From Thermoplasmata archaeon UBA61 (GTDB lineage: Archaea; Thermoplasmatota; Thermoplasmata; Lutacidiplasmatales; UBA184): a DNA stretch of 64,000 nt. How positions within the stretch are numbered: position 1 is the stretch's first letter; each line of letters starts with the position of its first letter. A program made the translations under genes and the position numbers. Below are positions 51,283-60,309 of this stretch, one piece after another. The stretch is from positions 62,001-126,000 of the forward strand of contig DASW01000002.1 in NCBI GenBank assembly GCA_002503985.1, in the 5' to 3' direction. Below the pieces are notes generated by a model that did no database searches, was not told where the DNA came from, and saw only the letters and a list, made by a program, of their open reading frames with translations.

Positions 51283-51978
51283 CTATTTAACCAAAGCGGT
51301 CTCGATGGCACCCTTGGTGCGCGCGCTGAGCTTCTCGTAGAGCTCCGTCTGCATTCCCGCCGGGATCTCCACGACGCCGCTCCAGCTCCCGCCGGAGAGC
51401 CAGTTCTCCTCGAGGAGGCGGCCGAGTCCCTTCACTTCGCCGATCACGTGGGGGTAGAACTGGGCGGGGATCTTGATCCGGACCTTGACGACGTCCAAGC
51501 GGATCGGGATGAGCGGGCGCAACTTCGCCAGGACCTCCTGGACCTGCTCGTCGACGGGGCGGAACGGGTCGATGTGGACCTTCGCCTCCGTCATCGCTGC
51601 CTCGATGCGGGTCGCGGGGTGGGGGGCGCCGGTCTGGGGGTTCATCGCGTTCCGAGCGATGGTCGCGACGACCTGCTGGCGCTTGGTTGCCTGGAGGTGA
51701 TGGCGCTGCTCGGTGGTGACCTGGACCTCGCCCTTCTGGATGATGATCCGGGCGATCTCGGCGAGGTTGCGGGTGTGGAACGTCTTCTCGAGGTGCTCCT
51801 CGGAGATCTTGTCGCCCTTCTTCGCGTCCTTGAAGACCTGGTCGAGGGCGAGCTTGTCGGAGAGGTCGACCTTCTTCCCGTCCTTCAGGTCCTGGACGGC
51901 TTGCGGGTCCACGAGGACCTCGAACCGGGAACCCCCGGTCTCCCAACGCGCGATGACCGCATCCTCGACCTTCACCAT
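51283..51978 (-). CDS. sdo1: Ribosome maturation protein SBDS (Sdo1)
   Basis: 231 residues, full-length archaeal SBDS. VKVEDAVIARWETGGSRFEVLVDP opens domain I; FHTRNLAEIARIIIQKGEVQ, a second helical domain and VKGLGRLLEENWLSGGSW in domain III follow. It helps release eIF6 from the large subunit. Stands between psmA and rrp4. Confidence 0.97.
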   Translation of the reverse strand: MVKVEDAVIARWETGGSRFEVLVDPQAVQDLKDGKKVDLSDKLALDQVFKDAKKGDKISEEHLEKTFHTRNLAEIARIIIQKGEVQVTTEQRHHLQATKRQQVVATIARNAMNPQTGAPHPATRIEAAMTEAKVHIDPFRPVDEQVQEVLAKLRPLIPIRLDVVKVRIKIPAQFYPHVIGEVKGLGRLLEENWLSGGSWSGVVEIPAGMQTELYEKLSARTKGAIETALVK

Positions 51979-52001
51979 AGGGAGCGTGAAGGGGCGCCGG
52001 T

Positions 52002-52757
52002 CTAGGGGCGGCCGGGTCGACCGGCCCCGCCCGCCGGTGGGAGGCGCTGGACGTACTTCTGGACCTCGTCCGAGGGGAACCGTGTCATCCCCTCGCCGAC
52101 CTGAGTGGAGCAGACCTCGACCTGGGAAAGGTTGCCGCCTTCCTCGAGGCCCGCCCGAAGGCCCTCGAGCGCCAGGAGGATCGCGGCGTCCCTGTCCATG
52201 CCGGGACGGTACTTCTGTTCGAAGAGGTCCATGACGGGACCCTTGTTGCCGCCGGTGCTCGCGGCCTTGAAGCTGGTGAGCGACCCGGACGGCTCGGTCT
52301 CGAAGAGGTGCACCCCGCCGTCGTCGTAACCGCCGACCAGGAGCGCGGTCCCGAACGGGCGGACCCCGCCGAACTGGGTGTACTGCTGCTTGTAATCGCA
52401 GATGCGTCGGACGAGGAGCTCGACCGACATCGGCTCGGCGTAGGTGACCCGGTTGATCTGGGCCGAAAGGCGGGCGTAGTCGACCAGCACACGGGCGTCC
52501 GCGACCAAGCCGGCGGTCGCGCACGCGATGTTCTCGTCGATCTGATGGATCTTCTCGAGGCTCGAGGCCTCCGCGAGCTTGGGGTTCGGGATCCGACGGT
52601 CGGCGATGAGCACCACGCCGTCCGCGTAGACGACCCCGGCCGTGGTCGCTCCTCGGCGCACCGCCTCGCGGGCGTACTCGACCTGGAAGAGCCGTCCGTC
52701 GGGCGAGAAGACCGTGATCGCCCGGTCGTAGGCCATCTGACCGGGTTGCATCTCCAT
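52002..52757 (-). CDS. psmA: Proteasome subunit alpha
   Basis: Outer-ring, non-catalytic subunit of the 20S proteasome, 251 residues. GQMAYDRAITVFSPDGRLFQVEYA is the gate-forming start; RRIPNPKLAEASSLEKI and YDDGGVHLFETEPSG are family blocks. TTATAAA about 36 bp before ATG. Leads the psmA-sdo1-rrp4-rrp41-rrp42-rpl37ae-rpoP string; the beta subunit is not in the window. Confidence 0.97.
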   Translation of the reverse strand: MEMQPGQMAYDRAITVFSPDGRLFQVEYAREAVRRGATTAGVVYADGVVLIADRRIPNPKLAEASSLEKIHQIDENIACATAGLVADARVLVDYARLSAQINRVTYAEPMSVELLVRRICDYKQQYTQFGGVRPFGTALLVGGYDDGGVHLFETEPSGSLTSFKAASTGGNKGPVMDLFEQKYRPGMDRDAAILLALEGLRAGLEEGGNLSQVEVCSTQVGEGMTRFPSDEVQKYVQRLPPAGGAGRPGRP

Positions 52758-52789
52758 GGTGAGCGCCTCGACCGGGCACTGAGGACCCC

Positions 52790-52796
52790 TTTATAA
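52790..52796 (-). promoter_or_regulatory. psmA operon promoter
   Basis: TTTATAA (minus TTATAAA) predicts a start near 52767, about ten bases before the psmA ATG. The divergent yyaL gene has its own element (CCGTTAAGAG, 52880-52889). Confidence 0.6.
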
Positions 52797-52911
52797 CGAG
52801 CGCGCGGGGAGTAACGCTCCCGTGAGCCGGTTACGTGGACCCCTCGTCGACCGCCGTCGACCGGGAGGGCGGTCCGACAACCGTTAAGAGCCGCGGACGG
52901 ACCCCTCTCCC

Positions 52912-55032
52912 ATGAGCGCTCCCGCCGAGCCAGGACCCGAACGGTCGGGCGGTTGGCGTCTCGCGGGCCGTCCGTCCGCCTACCTACGGAGCGCCGCCGA
53001 GCAGCCGATCGAATGGTTCCCGTGGGGTCCCGATCCGTTCGAGCTGGCCCGGCGCACCAAGCGTCCGATCCTGCTCGATATCGGAGCCTCGTGGTGCCAC
53101 TGGTGCCACGTCATGGACGAGGGTACCTACTCCGACCCCGAGGTCGCCCGCCTCCTGCTCCAGCACTTCGTGGCGGTCAAGGTCGACCGCGATGAGCATC
53201 CCGAGATCGACCGAAGGTACCAGCGGCAGGTCGGGGCGCTCACGGGCGAGGGCGGCTGGCCGCTCACGGCATTCCTGACCCCCGATGGCGAGGTCTTTCT
53301 CGGCGGCACCTACTTCCCACCGACGGACGGGCACGGTCGTCCGGGATTCCGTCGTGTCCTCAAGGAGGTTGCTCGTCTCTGGCAGGAGGAGCCCGAGCGA
53401 ATCCGAGATAACGCGCAAGTGATCCAGAGCGCTCTGGAGCGGATGCGGGAGGCCCGCTCGTCCGCGGACCGCCCGCTCGATGCGTTCGTCGAAAGCGTGC
53501 GCGGAGAGGTCAGCGCGAGCTACGACCCGGTCCACGGCGGCTTCGGCATGGCACCGAAGTTCCCCCACCCGACGGCCGTCTCGTTCCTCCTCTGGGACGG
53601 GTTCAAGCACGGGACCCCCGCGAGCACCGAACGCGCTCACGAGACGCTGACCCGAATGGCGGACGGTGGCCTTTTCGACCAGGTCGGGGGCGGGTTCCAC
53701 CGCTACTCCGTGGACGAAGGCTGGCACATCCCTCATTTTGAGAAGATGGGGGTCGACAACGCCGCGCTCTTGTCCGTCTACGTGGAGGGAGCGGCCCGGT
53801 TCACGGACCCCCGGCTCGAGGAGGTCGTTCGCTCGACGGTGGGCTGGGTGCGGGAGGTCCTCGCCGACCCGCGGGGCGGGTTCGGAGCGAGCCAGGACGC
53901 GGACAACGCGCCCGGCGACGACGGAGGATACTTCACCTGGTCCCGCGCCGAGCTCAAGGAGGCCCTCGACCCCGACGAGCTTCGACTCGTCACGCGGTTC
54001 TTCGGGGTCGGTACCGATGGGCTCATGCCCCACGACCCCGAACGGAACGTCCTCTTCCGGCTCCTACCGCTCTCGGAGGCCGCGGAGGGTGTCTACCCTC
54101 CCGAACGGGCCGCTGCGTCGCTCGCCCGCGCCCTCGAGAGGCTTCGGGCCGCCCGGTCGAACCGTCCGACACCCATGGTCGACCCCGGGGTCTACGCCGA
54201 CATCAACGGCCGTTTCATCGCATCGTTCGCACGGGCCGGTGCGTTCCTCGGCGACCGCTCGGTCGTCGCCGACGCTCGGAAGGCCGCCGACCGGCTCCTG
54301 AAGGAAGCGTTCCGCCCGGGGCAGGGGGTCGGGCATCGTGTCGACCCCGACGGGACGCGAGGGTACGGGCTTCTCGAAGACCAGGTCTCGTTCGCCTCGG
54401 GCCTCCTCGACCTTTCCGGAGTGCTCGCGGAACCGAAGTACCTCGAGGCCTCGGTCTCCCTCCTCGAGCTCGTCGACCGGGAATTCCGGGGCGAGGACGG
54501 CCTTCTTCGCGACCTGTCGCCGGGCCTCTACGACGGACCGGTCGTCGGAGGGGTTACCGAGCCCTCGTACCCGCTCGAGGACACTCCCCATCTTTCCGCG
54601 AACGCCGCCGCCGCGACCGCGTTCCTCCGAGCCGGGTCCCTCACGCACGACGATCGGTGGACGGAGAAGGCCCGCGCCCTCCTGGGGCCAATCGCCCGTC
54701 ACGTCGGAGACGCGGGCCTTTTCGTCAGCGGCTCGGCGTTGGCCGCGGGTCTCCTCACCACCCCCCCGGCCACGGTCGTGGTCGAAGGAGAAGGGAAGGA
54801 GGCCGAAGCCCTGCTCCGGGCGGCGCGCCGGGCGTGGCACCCGAATGTTTGGGTCTTCTCGGGGCACCCGCCGCTGCCGATCTCCCTTCCGGGGGAAATG
54901 GAAGCCCAAGGGACGTCGAAGGCAGCCCGGGCCCTCGTTTGCTTCGGGACCGCGTGCGCTCCGCCGGTCACCGACCCGAGGGCGCTCGGTCCGCTGCTCG
55001 CGAGCGGCGGGCGGTCTCGGACAGGTTCGTGA
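52912..55032 (+). CDS. YyaL/SPATA20-type thioredoxin-domain protein
   Basis: 706 residues. N-terminal DUF255 thioredoxin-like domain (~20-180) with SWCHWCHVM and GEGGWPLTAFLTPDGEVFLGGTYFPP; the rest is an (alpha/alpha)6-barrel as in glycoside hydrolases (FDQVGGGFHRYSVDEGWHIPHFEKM, SQDADNAPGDDGGYFTW). Function is not established in any organism I know. GTTAAGAGC ~26 bp upstream gives a leaderless message. Its end overlaps the next gene by 65 nt. Confidence 0.92.
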   Translation: MSAPAEPGPERSGGWRLAGRPSAYLRSAAEQPIEWFPWGPDPFELARRTKRPILLDIGASWCHWCHVMDEGTYSDPEVARLLLQHFVAVKVDRDEHPEIDRRYQRQVGALTGEGGWPLTAFLTPDGEVFLGGTYFPPTDGHGRPGFRRVLKEVARLWQEEPERIRDNAQVIQSALERMREARSSADRPLDAFVESVRGEVSASYDPVHGGFGMAPKFPHPTAVSFLLWDGFKHGTPASTERAHETLTRMADGGLFDQVGGGFHRYSVDEGWHIPHFEKMGVDNAALLSVYVEGAARFTDPRLEEVVRSTVGWVREVLADPRGGFGASQDADNAPGDDGGYFTWSRAELKEALDPDELRLVTRFFGVGTDGLMPHDPERNVLFRLLPLSEAAEGVYPPERAAASLARALERLRAARSNRPTPMVDPGVYADINGRFIASFARAGAFLGDRSVVADARKAADRLLKEAFRPGQGVGHRVDPDGTRGYGLLEDQVSFASGLLDLSGVLAEPKYLEASVSLLELVDREFRGEDGLLRDLSPGLYDGPVVGGVTEPSYPLEDTPHLSANAAAATAFLRAGSLTHDDRWTEKARALLGPIARHVGDAGLFVSGSALAAGLLTTPPATVVVEGEGKEAEALLRAARRAWHPNVWVFSGHPPLPISLPGEMEAQGTSKAARALVCFGTACAPPVTDPRALGPLLASGGRSRTGS

Positions 55033-55801
55033 GAACGCCGAGGTCGGTGCCGTCGAGTAGGTACGCCCGGGCGACGCCTTGGGAAAGGAACCGTCGGTAC
55101 AGGAACGAGCGGCCGCGCGCCGGCCGCTCGCGATTCAACGCCTCCGTGCCGGCGATCGGGTTAAACGCGGGCAGGATGACGATCTCCCGCGCCTGGGGCT
55201 CGATGTGACGGCGGCGTCGCGCCGTCTTCGGGGCGACGGGAACCCGCTCGACCCGCACCCAGCACCGACGTTTTCCCGCGGGGTCGTCGGCCGTAGGAGC
55301 GAGCCGGAACCCCGGGTGCAGGTGCCCGGCCACCAACCGCGGGGCCCGTAGGACCTTGTTCGACGGCCATCGATGACCGTGGAAGATCCCCACGTCTCCC
55401 CGCACGACCCCCGTCGCCGGATGTACGCGGACCTCGCGGGGCAGATGCCGGACGATCCCTACGTCGTGGTTGCCGAGGACGAGCTCGACCGTCAGCCCCT
55501 CTCGGAGGAGCTCGGCGAAGAAGTCGAAGACCACCGGCCGAAGCGCCGGCGGGGTCCCTACGATCGGGTGCTTCGCGTCCCCCGCGACGACCACCGCCTC
55601 TGCCCGTGCGGAGCGCGCTATCCCGACGAGGTCTTCGGCGAGGCGGTCGGCCGAGGCCTCGGGTGGGCCGAGCGAACGCTCGGTCGTGCTGCCGAGGCCG
55701 AGGTGGACGTCCGCGACGACGAGCGTCCGCTCTTCGGACCGCCCGACCGGTTCGATGACCAACGCGGGCGCGTCCGGCACCGGGTGTAGGGGGCTCTCCA
55801 C
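54968..55801 (-). CDS. Metallophosphoesterase (COG1407-like)
   Basis: 277 residues from the GTG at 55801. Motifs: VADVHLGLG, VAGDAKHP, LGNHDVG, GIFHGHRWPS and AGHLHPGF form the binuclear metal site; GDAKH is the pattern of the COG1407 archaeal group often linked to Lhr-type helicases. The C-terminal ~60 residues carry basic patches. Substrate unknown. No strong TATA in the ~26-bp position; the nearest is TTATATAAA at 55883. Confidence 0.85.
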   Translation of the reverse strand: MESPLHPVPDAPALVIEPVGRSEERTLVVADVHLGLGSTTERSLGPPEASADRLAEDLVGIARSARAEAVVVAGDAKHPIVGTPPALRPVVFDFFAELLREGLTVELVLGNHDVGIVRHLPREVRVHPATGVVRGDVGIFHGHRWPSNKVLRAPRLVAGHLHPGFRLAPTADDPAGKRRCWVRVERVPVAPKTARRRRHIEPQAREIVILPAFNPIAGTEALNRERPARGRSFLYRRFLSQGVARAYLLDGTDLGVLTNLSETARRSRAADRAPSGR

Positions 55802-55882
55802 GGTCCCCCCCAAGGGGCCGGCGGCCAAGACGGTTCTCGCCCCGCGGAAGGTCCCGCTCTCCGAGAGCCGGGACCATCTGTC

Positions 55883-55892
55883 TTTATATAAA
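55883..55892. promoter_or_regulatory. Strong TATA element before HTH regulator
   Basis: TTTATATAAA, almost symmetric. On the plus strand it predicts a start near 55913, just ahead of the TTG-start regulator. On the minus strand it would give the phosphoesterase a ~60-nt leader. Confidence 0.5.
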
Positions 55893-55925
55893 AGAAGTAA
55901 ATGGATTATTCTGGAGGGAAGTCGG

Positions 55926-56915
55926 TTGACGTCGCCGCGAGAGCACTCGATCGAGCACATCCGCGAGCTGCTCGAACGGGCGGGTTTTTACGTTGCGGAC
56001 ACGCACGCGATCCGACCGACCAGCTTCGACCTCGCGGCCCGCCGGGACGCGACGCTCATCCTGGTCAAGGTCCTCAAGAACATCGACGCCCTCGACTCCG
56101 AAGAGGCCACCCGCCTCCGCGAGCTCGGCCACCTCTTCCCGGCTATCATTCTCGTGATCGGGCAGACGTCGGGCGCCTCCGAGCTCGACGCCGGGGTCGT
56201 CTACACTCGCTACGGAGTGCCGATCATCAACGAGGAGACGCTCCAGGAGTTCCTCGAGAAGGCGCTCCCCCCGTTCTTGTACGCGAGCCCCGGGGGTACT
56301 TTCGCCCAGGTCGACGGCCCCCGTCTCCGACAGCTCCGGGACGAGCGGGGTCTCTCCCTCGGGACCCTGGCCTCCATCGCCGGCGTCTCCCGCCGGGCGA
56401 TCCAGCTCTACGAGGAGAGCGCGGGGGCCGAAGCGCTCGTCATCGAACGGATCGAGTCGTTCCTCGGAGAGACCGTTGTGAGGCCGATCGACCTGTTCGA
56501 TTGGTCGGCCCGGGCGCGCGACGAGACGGAGAAGACGAAATCGAAGGAGGGTTCCGAGCCGACGACGGAGCACCCGCGTCCGGGCACCGGGGACCCGTTG
56601 CGGGACGGGGTCGTCCGGCAGCTGAACGGGATGGGGCTCGAGGTCACCGTGACCGTGCGCGCCCCGTTCGACGCGCTTGCCCGCACGCCGGACGTGTTGC
56701 TCGCGGCCGTCGGAAGCCTGCGGACCGCGCTTCACCGGGCCGAGGTCCTTCCGGGCCTCGCCCGCGTGGCCGAGGGACACGCGGTCTTCGTGGTCCGGGA
56801 CCCCGTCACCCGGTCGGCCATCGCCGGCTTGCCCATCCTGACGATCACCGAGTTCCGACGCCACCGTGACCCGGACGAACTCATCGAGGAGATCACCGAG
56901 CGAGAAGGCCCGTGA
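55926..56915 (+). CDS. HTH (XRE-like) transcriptional regulator, COG1395-like
   Basis: 329 residues. N-terminal ~110 residues are an alpha/beta domain (HIRELLERAGFYVADTH, RDATLILVKVLKNID, VVYTRYGVPIINEETLQEFL). An XRE helix-turn-helix follows (LRQLRDERGLSLGTLASIAGVSRRAIQLYEE, ~135-165). The C-terminal part (DALARTPDVLLAAVGSLRTAL) is a further alpha/beta region. This plan matches a widespread archaeal family with no known regulon. TTG start with GGAGGG ~8 nt before it. GTGA overlap to the next gene. Confidence 0.88.
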   Translation: MTSPREHSIEHIRELLERAGFYVADTHAIRPTSFDLAARRDATLILVKVLKNIDALDSEEATRLRELGHLFPAIILVIGQTSGASELDAGVVYTRYGVPIINEETLQEFLEKALPPFLYASPGGTFAQVDGPRLRQLRDERGLSLGTLASIAGVSRRAIQLYEESAGAEALVIERIESFLGETVVRPIDLFDWSARARDETEKTKSKEGSEPTTEHPRPGTGDPLRDGVVRQLNGMGLEVTVTVRAPFDALARTPDVLLAAVGSLRTALHRAEVLPGLARVAEGHAVFVVRDPVTRSAIAGLPILTITEFRRHRDPDELIEEITEREGP

Positions 56916-57559
56916 TCACGGCGAAGTTCGAGAACGCGCCCGGGATCCTGCTGATCGCCCCGGTCCGCGGGCTCGCCTCCGAGGTTCCCCGGGTCCTCGC
57001 CGAGCTGGAGGCGTTCGCGCCGGCGCTCGTCGGTTTCGGGCTCTCGAGCGACGAGCTTCGCAGCCTGCACGACTACTTCGTGGCCTCGGACGCGGAGCCG
57101 ATCGTCCCCCTGACCCCCAACGAGACGAGCGAGGTCCGAGGGCTCGTTCGGTTCGGCGAGGTTCGGGTCCCGAACCCGTCGTTCGTCGAGGTCCTCCGGT
57201 GGGCGTGGTCGCGCGGCCTCCCCACCGAGCCGCTGGACCCGGACGACGAACGCACCGCGGCGCTGTTCGCCGAGCATATCGGCTACTTCGAGCTCGTCCG
57301 ACGGACGGTCCGGGAACGTCGCATCTCCCGCAGCCCGCCGGCCCCCTCCTCCCCCGACGAGTTCGCTCTTGAGTGGGACCGCGAGACCGCGTCGGGTCGG
57401 GGTTCCCGTGATTTCGCTCAGGCCCGGGACGAGCACCTCGCAAGCCGGCTCCCGTCGCTCGCGGCCGAACGGAGGCCGCTCGCGGTCCTGGTCGACCGAG
57501 AGCGCTTCGACTCGATCCGGAACCTGCTCACCCAGGGGCCGCCGTCCACGATTGCGTAG
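56912..57559 (+). CDS. Uncharacterised protein coupled to HTH regulator, 215 residues
   Basis: Unrecognised. The N-terminal half (ITAKFENAPGILLIAPVRGLASEVPRVL, ALVGFGLSSDELRSLHDYF, ADEPIVPLTP-type segment) is alpha/beta; the C-terminal third is basic and Arg/Pro/Ser-rich. The 'GFGLSSDELR' stretch recalls the TraB/PrgY neighbourhood but the motif histidines are missing. GTG overlaps the regulator's stop, so the two are surely co-translated. Confidence 0.7.
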   Translation: MITAKFENAPGILLIAPVRGLASEVPRVLAELEAFAPALVGFGLSSDELRSLHDYFVASDAEPIVPLTPNETSEVRGLVRFGEVRVPNPSFVEVLRWAWSRGLPTEPLDPDDERTAALFAEHIGYFELVRRTVRERRISRSPPAPSSPDEFALEWDRETASGRGSRDFAQARDEHLASRLPSLAAERRPLAVLVDRERFDSIRNLLTQGPPSTIA

Positions 57560-57574
57560 GCGCGCTCGGGAGGC

Positions 57575-58117
57575 TCACTCCTCGCGTGCGAGGATCTTCT
57601 CGAGCGCCGCCCGTCCCGCCTTGCGGAACTCGTCGAGCGAGTCTTCGTTGACGAGCATCCCGTCGGCGACGGCGAACGCGTTACCGATACCCCACTTGAG
57701 CTCGCGTCGGTCCCGGTCGAAGAACTCCTGGAGGTCGGCGGCGTCGTCCGCTCGGCTTCGGCTCGCCATGCGGTCGTGCCGGGTCTCGGGGGAGGCGTAG
57801 ATCCCGAGGACGAAGAGGTCCCCGAAGTTGTGGCGGAAGACGGTGACCTCGGTATCGGACCGGCACCCGTCGACCAGCATCCGGGTCTCGGTGAGCTTCG
57901 GGATCGCGCGCTGCGCCCAGATCCCGGGGCCGTGCTTCTCCCGCTCCTCGGACGCGACCCGCGCGACGTTCTGGTTCGTGATCGGGAGCCCGCGGCGCCG
58001 GGTCTCGTCGCGGACCAGGTCGCCCATCTTGAGCGTCGCAAGGCCCATCCCGCGAGCGACGCCGACGAGCTCGTCCTTGCCCGAACCGGGCATCCCTACG
58101 GTGACAATGAGTTTCAT
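57575..58117 (-). CDS. UPF0200-type P-loop nucleotide kinase
   Basis: 180 residues. P-loop VGMPGSGKDE (~7-16), KMGDLVRDE, VDGCRSDTEV (nucleotide-kinase lid region) and DLQEFFDRDRREL. This matches an archaeal family of dephospho-CoA-kinase-like proteins without proven substrate. Four-base ATGA overlap with the coiled-coil gene upstream. Convergent with the gene ending at 57559. Confidence 0.85.
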   Translation of the reverse strand: MKLIVTVGMPGSGKDELVGVARGMGLATLKMGDLVRDETRRRGLPITNQNVARVASEEREKHGPGIWAQRAIPKLTETRMLVDGCRSDTEVTVFRHNFGDLFVLGIYASPETRHDRMASRSRADDAADLQEFFDRDRRELKWGIGNAFAVADGMLVNEDSLDEFRKAGRAALEKILAREE

Positions 58118-58740
58118 AGCGAGGAGGGTGGCTCGTCGGAGGACCCCTTCGGTCCTTCCGCGGTCGCCCGGAGATGGTCCGCGACCTCGTGCTCAGAGAC
58201 CATCTGAAGTCGGTCCGCCCGTTGTCGGTACGCGACCGCCTCCTGCTCCTCGAGACGCGAGGTCTCGAGATACCGGTCGACCTTGACCTTGAGCTCAGCG
58301 GTCTTCTGCGTCTTGGTCGCCGCCCGAAGCTCGAGGGCTCGAGCCTTCTGTTGGCGGTCGACCACCTTCTGCTGGAGCTTACGGACGTGATAGTGCATGC
58401 TCGTCACATCGGAACCGATCGGGGCGCCGCCCGTCTTCTTGGTCGCGGCGTCGATGTCCCGTTCTTGCTGCTTCATCTCCTGCTCGATCTCGGGGATCTG
58501 AGCGAGCGCCTTCTGGCCCCTCTCCCGAAGGAGGGTGGCCTGGTGCCGAAGCTTATCGATACGCGTGTTGAGCCGGGCGACCCGCTGGGAAGCTCGTGCG
58601 GCCGCCCGGTCGTGGCGGGCCGCGATCTCGCGGAGCTTCGTGATGTCCGCGTACTGTTGCCCGATCCAGCGGGACCGCCGGGCCGCGAGTGGGGTCGCCG
58701 CCCCTATCGGTTGAGGGGGCTCTCCTCCGCCGGTCGCCAT
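58114..58740 (-). CDS. Long coiled-coil protein, 208 residues
   Basis: Unrecognised. From ~30 to ~185 an almost continuous helical heptad region (ARASQRVARLNTRIDKL, EIEQEMKQQERDIDAATKK, HVRKLQQKVVDRQQKAR, LEEQEAVAYRQRADRL), interrupted by Gly-Gly-Ala-Pro near 106. N- and C-terminal ends are Gly/Pro/Ser-rich. It could be a scaffold or a chromosome- or RNA-associated protein. Co-translated with the UPF0200 kinase. Confidence 0.75.
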   Translation of the reverse strand: MATGGGEPPQPIGAATPLAARRSRWIGQQYADITKLREIAARHDRAAARASQRVARLNTRIDKLRHQATLLRERGQKALAQIPEIEQEMKQQERDIDAATKKTGGAPIGSDVTSMHYHVRKLQQKVVDRQQKARALELRAATKTQKTAELKVKVDRYLETSRLEEQEAVAYRQRADRLQMVSEHEVADHLRATAEGPKGSSDEPPSSL

Positions 58741-58803
58741 CAGAACGTCGTGACTCGGACGCGAGATATAGCCGTTGTCTTGCGGGCGAAGGCGGGCCCG
58801 GGG

Positions 58804-60309
58804 CTAGCCGCGTGCCGGCCGCGGGGGCCGCAGGAACGGGGCCAGGCGGTGGGGTAGGTCCGTGACCAGGACCCGTTCCTGGGCCTTCGAGTCGCGCGTT
58901 CGGACGGTGACGGTCCCGTGCCTCGGGCCGTCCGCGATCGTCTCCCCGTCGACGGTCACGCAGAACGGCGTCCCCGCTTCGTCCATGCGCGCGTAGCGTT
59001 TCCCGATCGTCCCCGCATCGTCGTACTGGTTCGGGATGCCGGCGGCGCTCAGGTCATCGGAAAGGCGGAGTGCGAATGCCGCGTGTTCCTTCGCGATCAG
59101 AGGGAAGACACCCACCGGCACGGGCGCGAGGTACGTCGGGAGGCGCCAGACCGTCCGCTCCCCATCCTTCCCGAGATGCACGTCGGCGAGCGCCCAGAGG
59201 TTCCGGTCGAGTCCGAAGGTGAGCTCGAGCACATGCGGGAGGACCGACCGGCCCCCGGTGAGCGTAACGGAGAGGTCTTTCCCAGAGCCCTGCCCGTGCC
59301 GGCCGAGGTCGTAGTCTCCGCGATAGTGAACGGCCGCGAGCTCCTTGAACCCGCCCAGGCTCTCGAGGTTGGCCTCGACGTCGAACTGGATGCGGTTGTA
59401 GAACGCCCGCTCCTGGTCGGATTTCTCGAACAGGCGGATCCGGTCCGTCGGGACACCCAGCACGTCGCGATAGAACCGGTAGGTGTGGGCGAGGTGGAAC
59501 GCGTAGAACTCGGGCAGCCCTCCCGCGCTTACGAGGTCCCCAGCGGAGACCATCTCCACCGCCTCGGACCCGGCGAGCCGCCGAGCGGCCCGGACGACGG
59601 GAAGCTTCTCGTCGCGCACCCGGTCGAACGGAAGCGGGAAGTTCTCTGGGTCGAAGAAGATCTGGAGCTCGCCCTGCGTGAACGTCCGCATCCGGAACAG
59701 GACCTGGCGGGGCGCGATCTCGTTCCGATAGGCCTTGCCGAAGATCGCGATCCCGAGCGGGAGCGCACGGCGACCGACGTCCCACATGCGGGGGAACGAG
59801 AGGTAGCTGCTCTGCGCGGTCTCGGGCCGTAGATAGGCCCGTTCGTGCCCGGTCACGCCGAAGTCGAGCCCGAACATCAGGTTGAACGGCTGGGGGACGC
59901 TCAGGGTCGTCGCTCCACAGCTCGGGCACTTCAACCCCCGCGCCCGGACGATCTCTCCGATCTCCGCGCTCGTCAGGCCGTCCACTCCCTCAGGCCGGAC
60001 CTTCTCGAGGATGGTGTCCGCGCGGAACGCGTTGTGGCAGGTCTCGCACGTCACTTCCGGGTCGGTGAAGTTCTCGAGATGACCGGACGCCCGCACGACG
60101 GCTTCGGGGAGGATCTCGGCGGGGTCGATCACGTAGTAATCGTGCGAAAGGCCCACAAACCACGCCGTCCAGGCGTCCTCGATCCTTCGCTTGAGCGCCG
60201 CGCCGAGGGGACCGTAGTCGTAGAGGCCTTGCGCGCCTCCGTAGATCTCGGCGCTCGGCCAGAGCACGCCCCGCCGACGCAACAGTGCGAACAGCTCGTC
60301 GCTCTTCAT
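58804..60309 (-). CDS. glyS: Glycyl-tRNA synthetase
   Basis: Class II alpha2 enzyme, 501 residues. GLYDYGPLGAALKRRIEDAW (motif 1 region), SGHLENFTDPEVTC, a zinc site at CETC...CPSC, YLRPETAQ, FRMRTFTQGELQIFF (motif 2) and the anticodon domain (VGVFPLIAKEHAAFA). ATG at 60309 overlaps the amidohydrolase stop (ATGA); a much longer open frame upstream is antisense to that gene and rejected. Confidence 0.96.
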   Translation of the reverse strand: MKSDELFALLRRRGVLWPSAEIYGGAQGLYDYGPLGAALKRRIEDAWTAWFVGLSHDYYVIDPAEILPEAVVRASGHLENFTDPEVTCETCHNAFRADTILEKVRPEGVDGLTSAEIGEIVRARGLKCPSCGATTLSVPQPFNLMFGLDFGVTGHERAYLRPETAQSSYLSFPRMWDVGRRALPLGIAIFGKAYRNEIAPRQVLFRMRTFTQGELQIFFDPENFPLPFDRVRDEKLPVVRAARRLAGSEAVEMVSAGDLVSAGGLPEFYAFHLAHTYRFYRDVLGVPTDRIRLFEKSDQERAFYNRIQFDVEANLESLGGFKELAAVHYRGDYDLGRHGQGSGKDLSVTLTGGRSVLPHVLELTFGLDRNLWALADVHLGKDGERTVWRLPTYLAPVPVGVFPLIAKEHAAFALRLSDDLSAAGIPNQYDDAGTIGKRYARMDEAGTPFCVTVDGETIADGPRHGTVTVRTRDSKAQERVLVTDLPHRLAPFLRPPRPARG

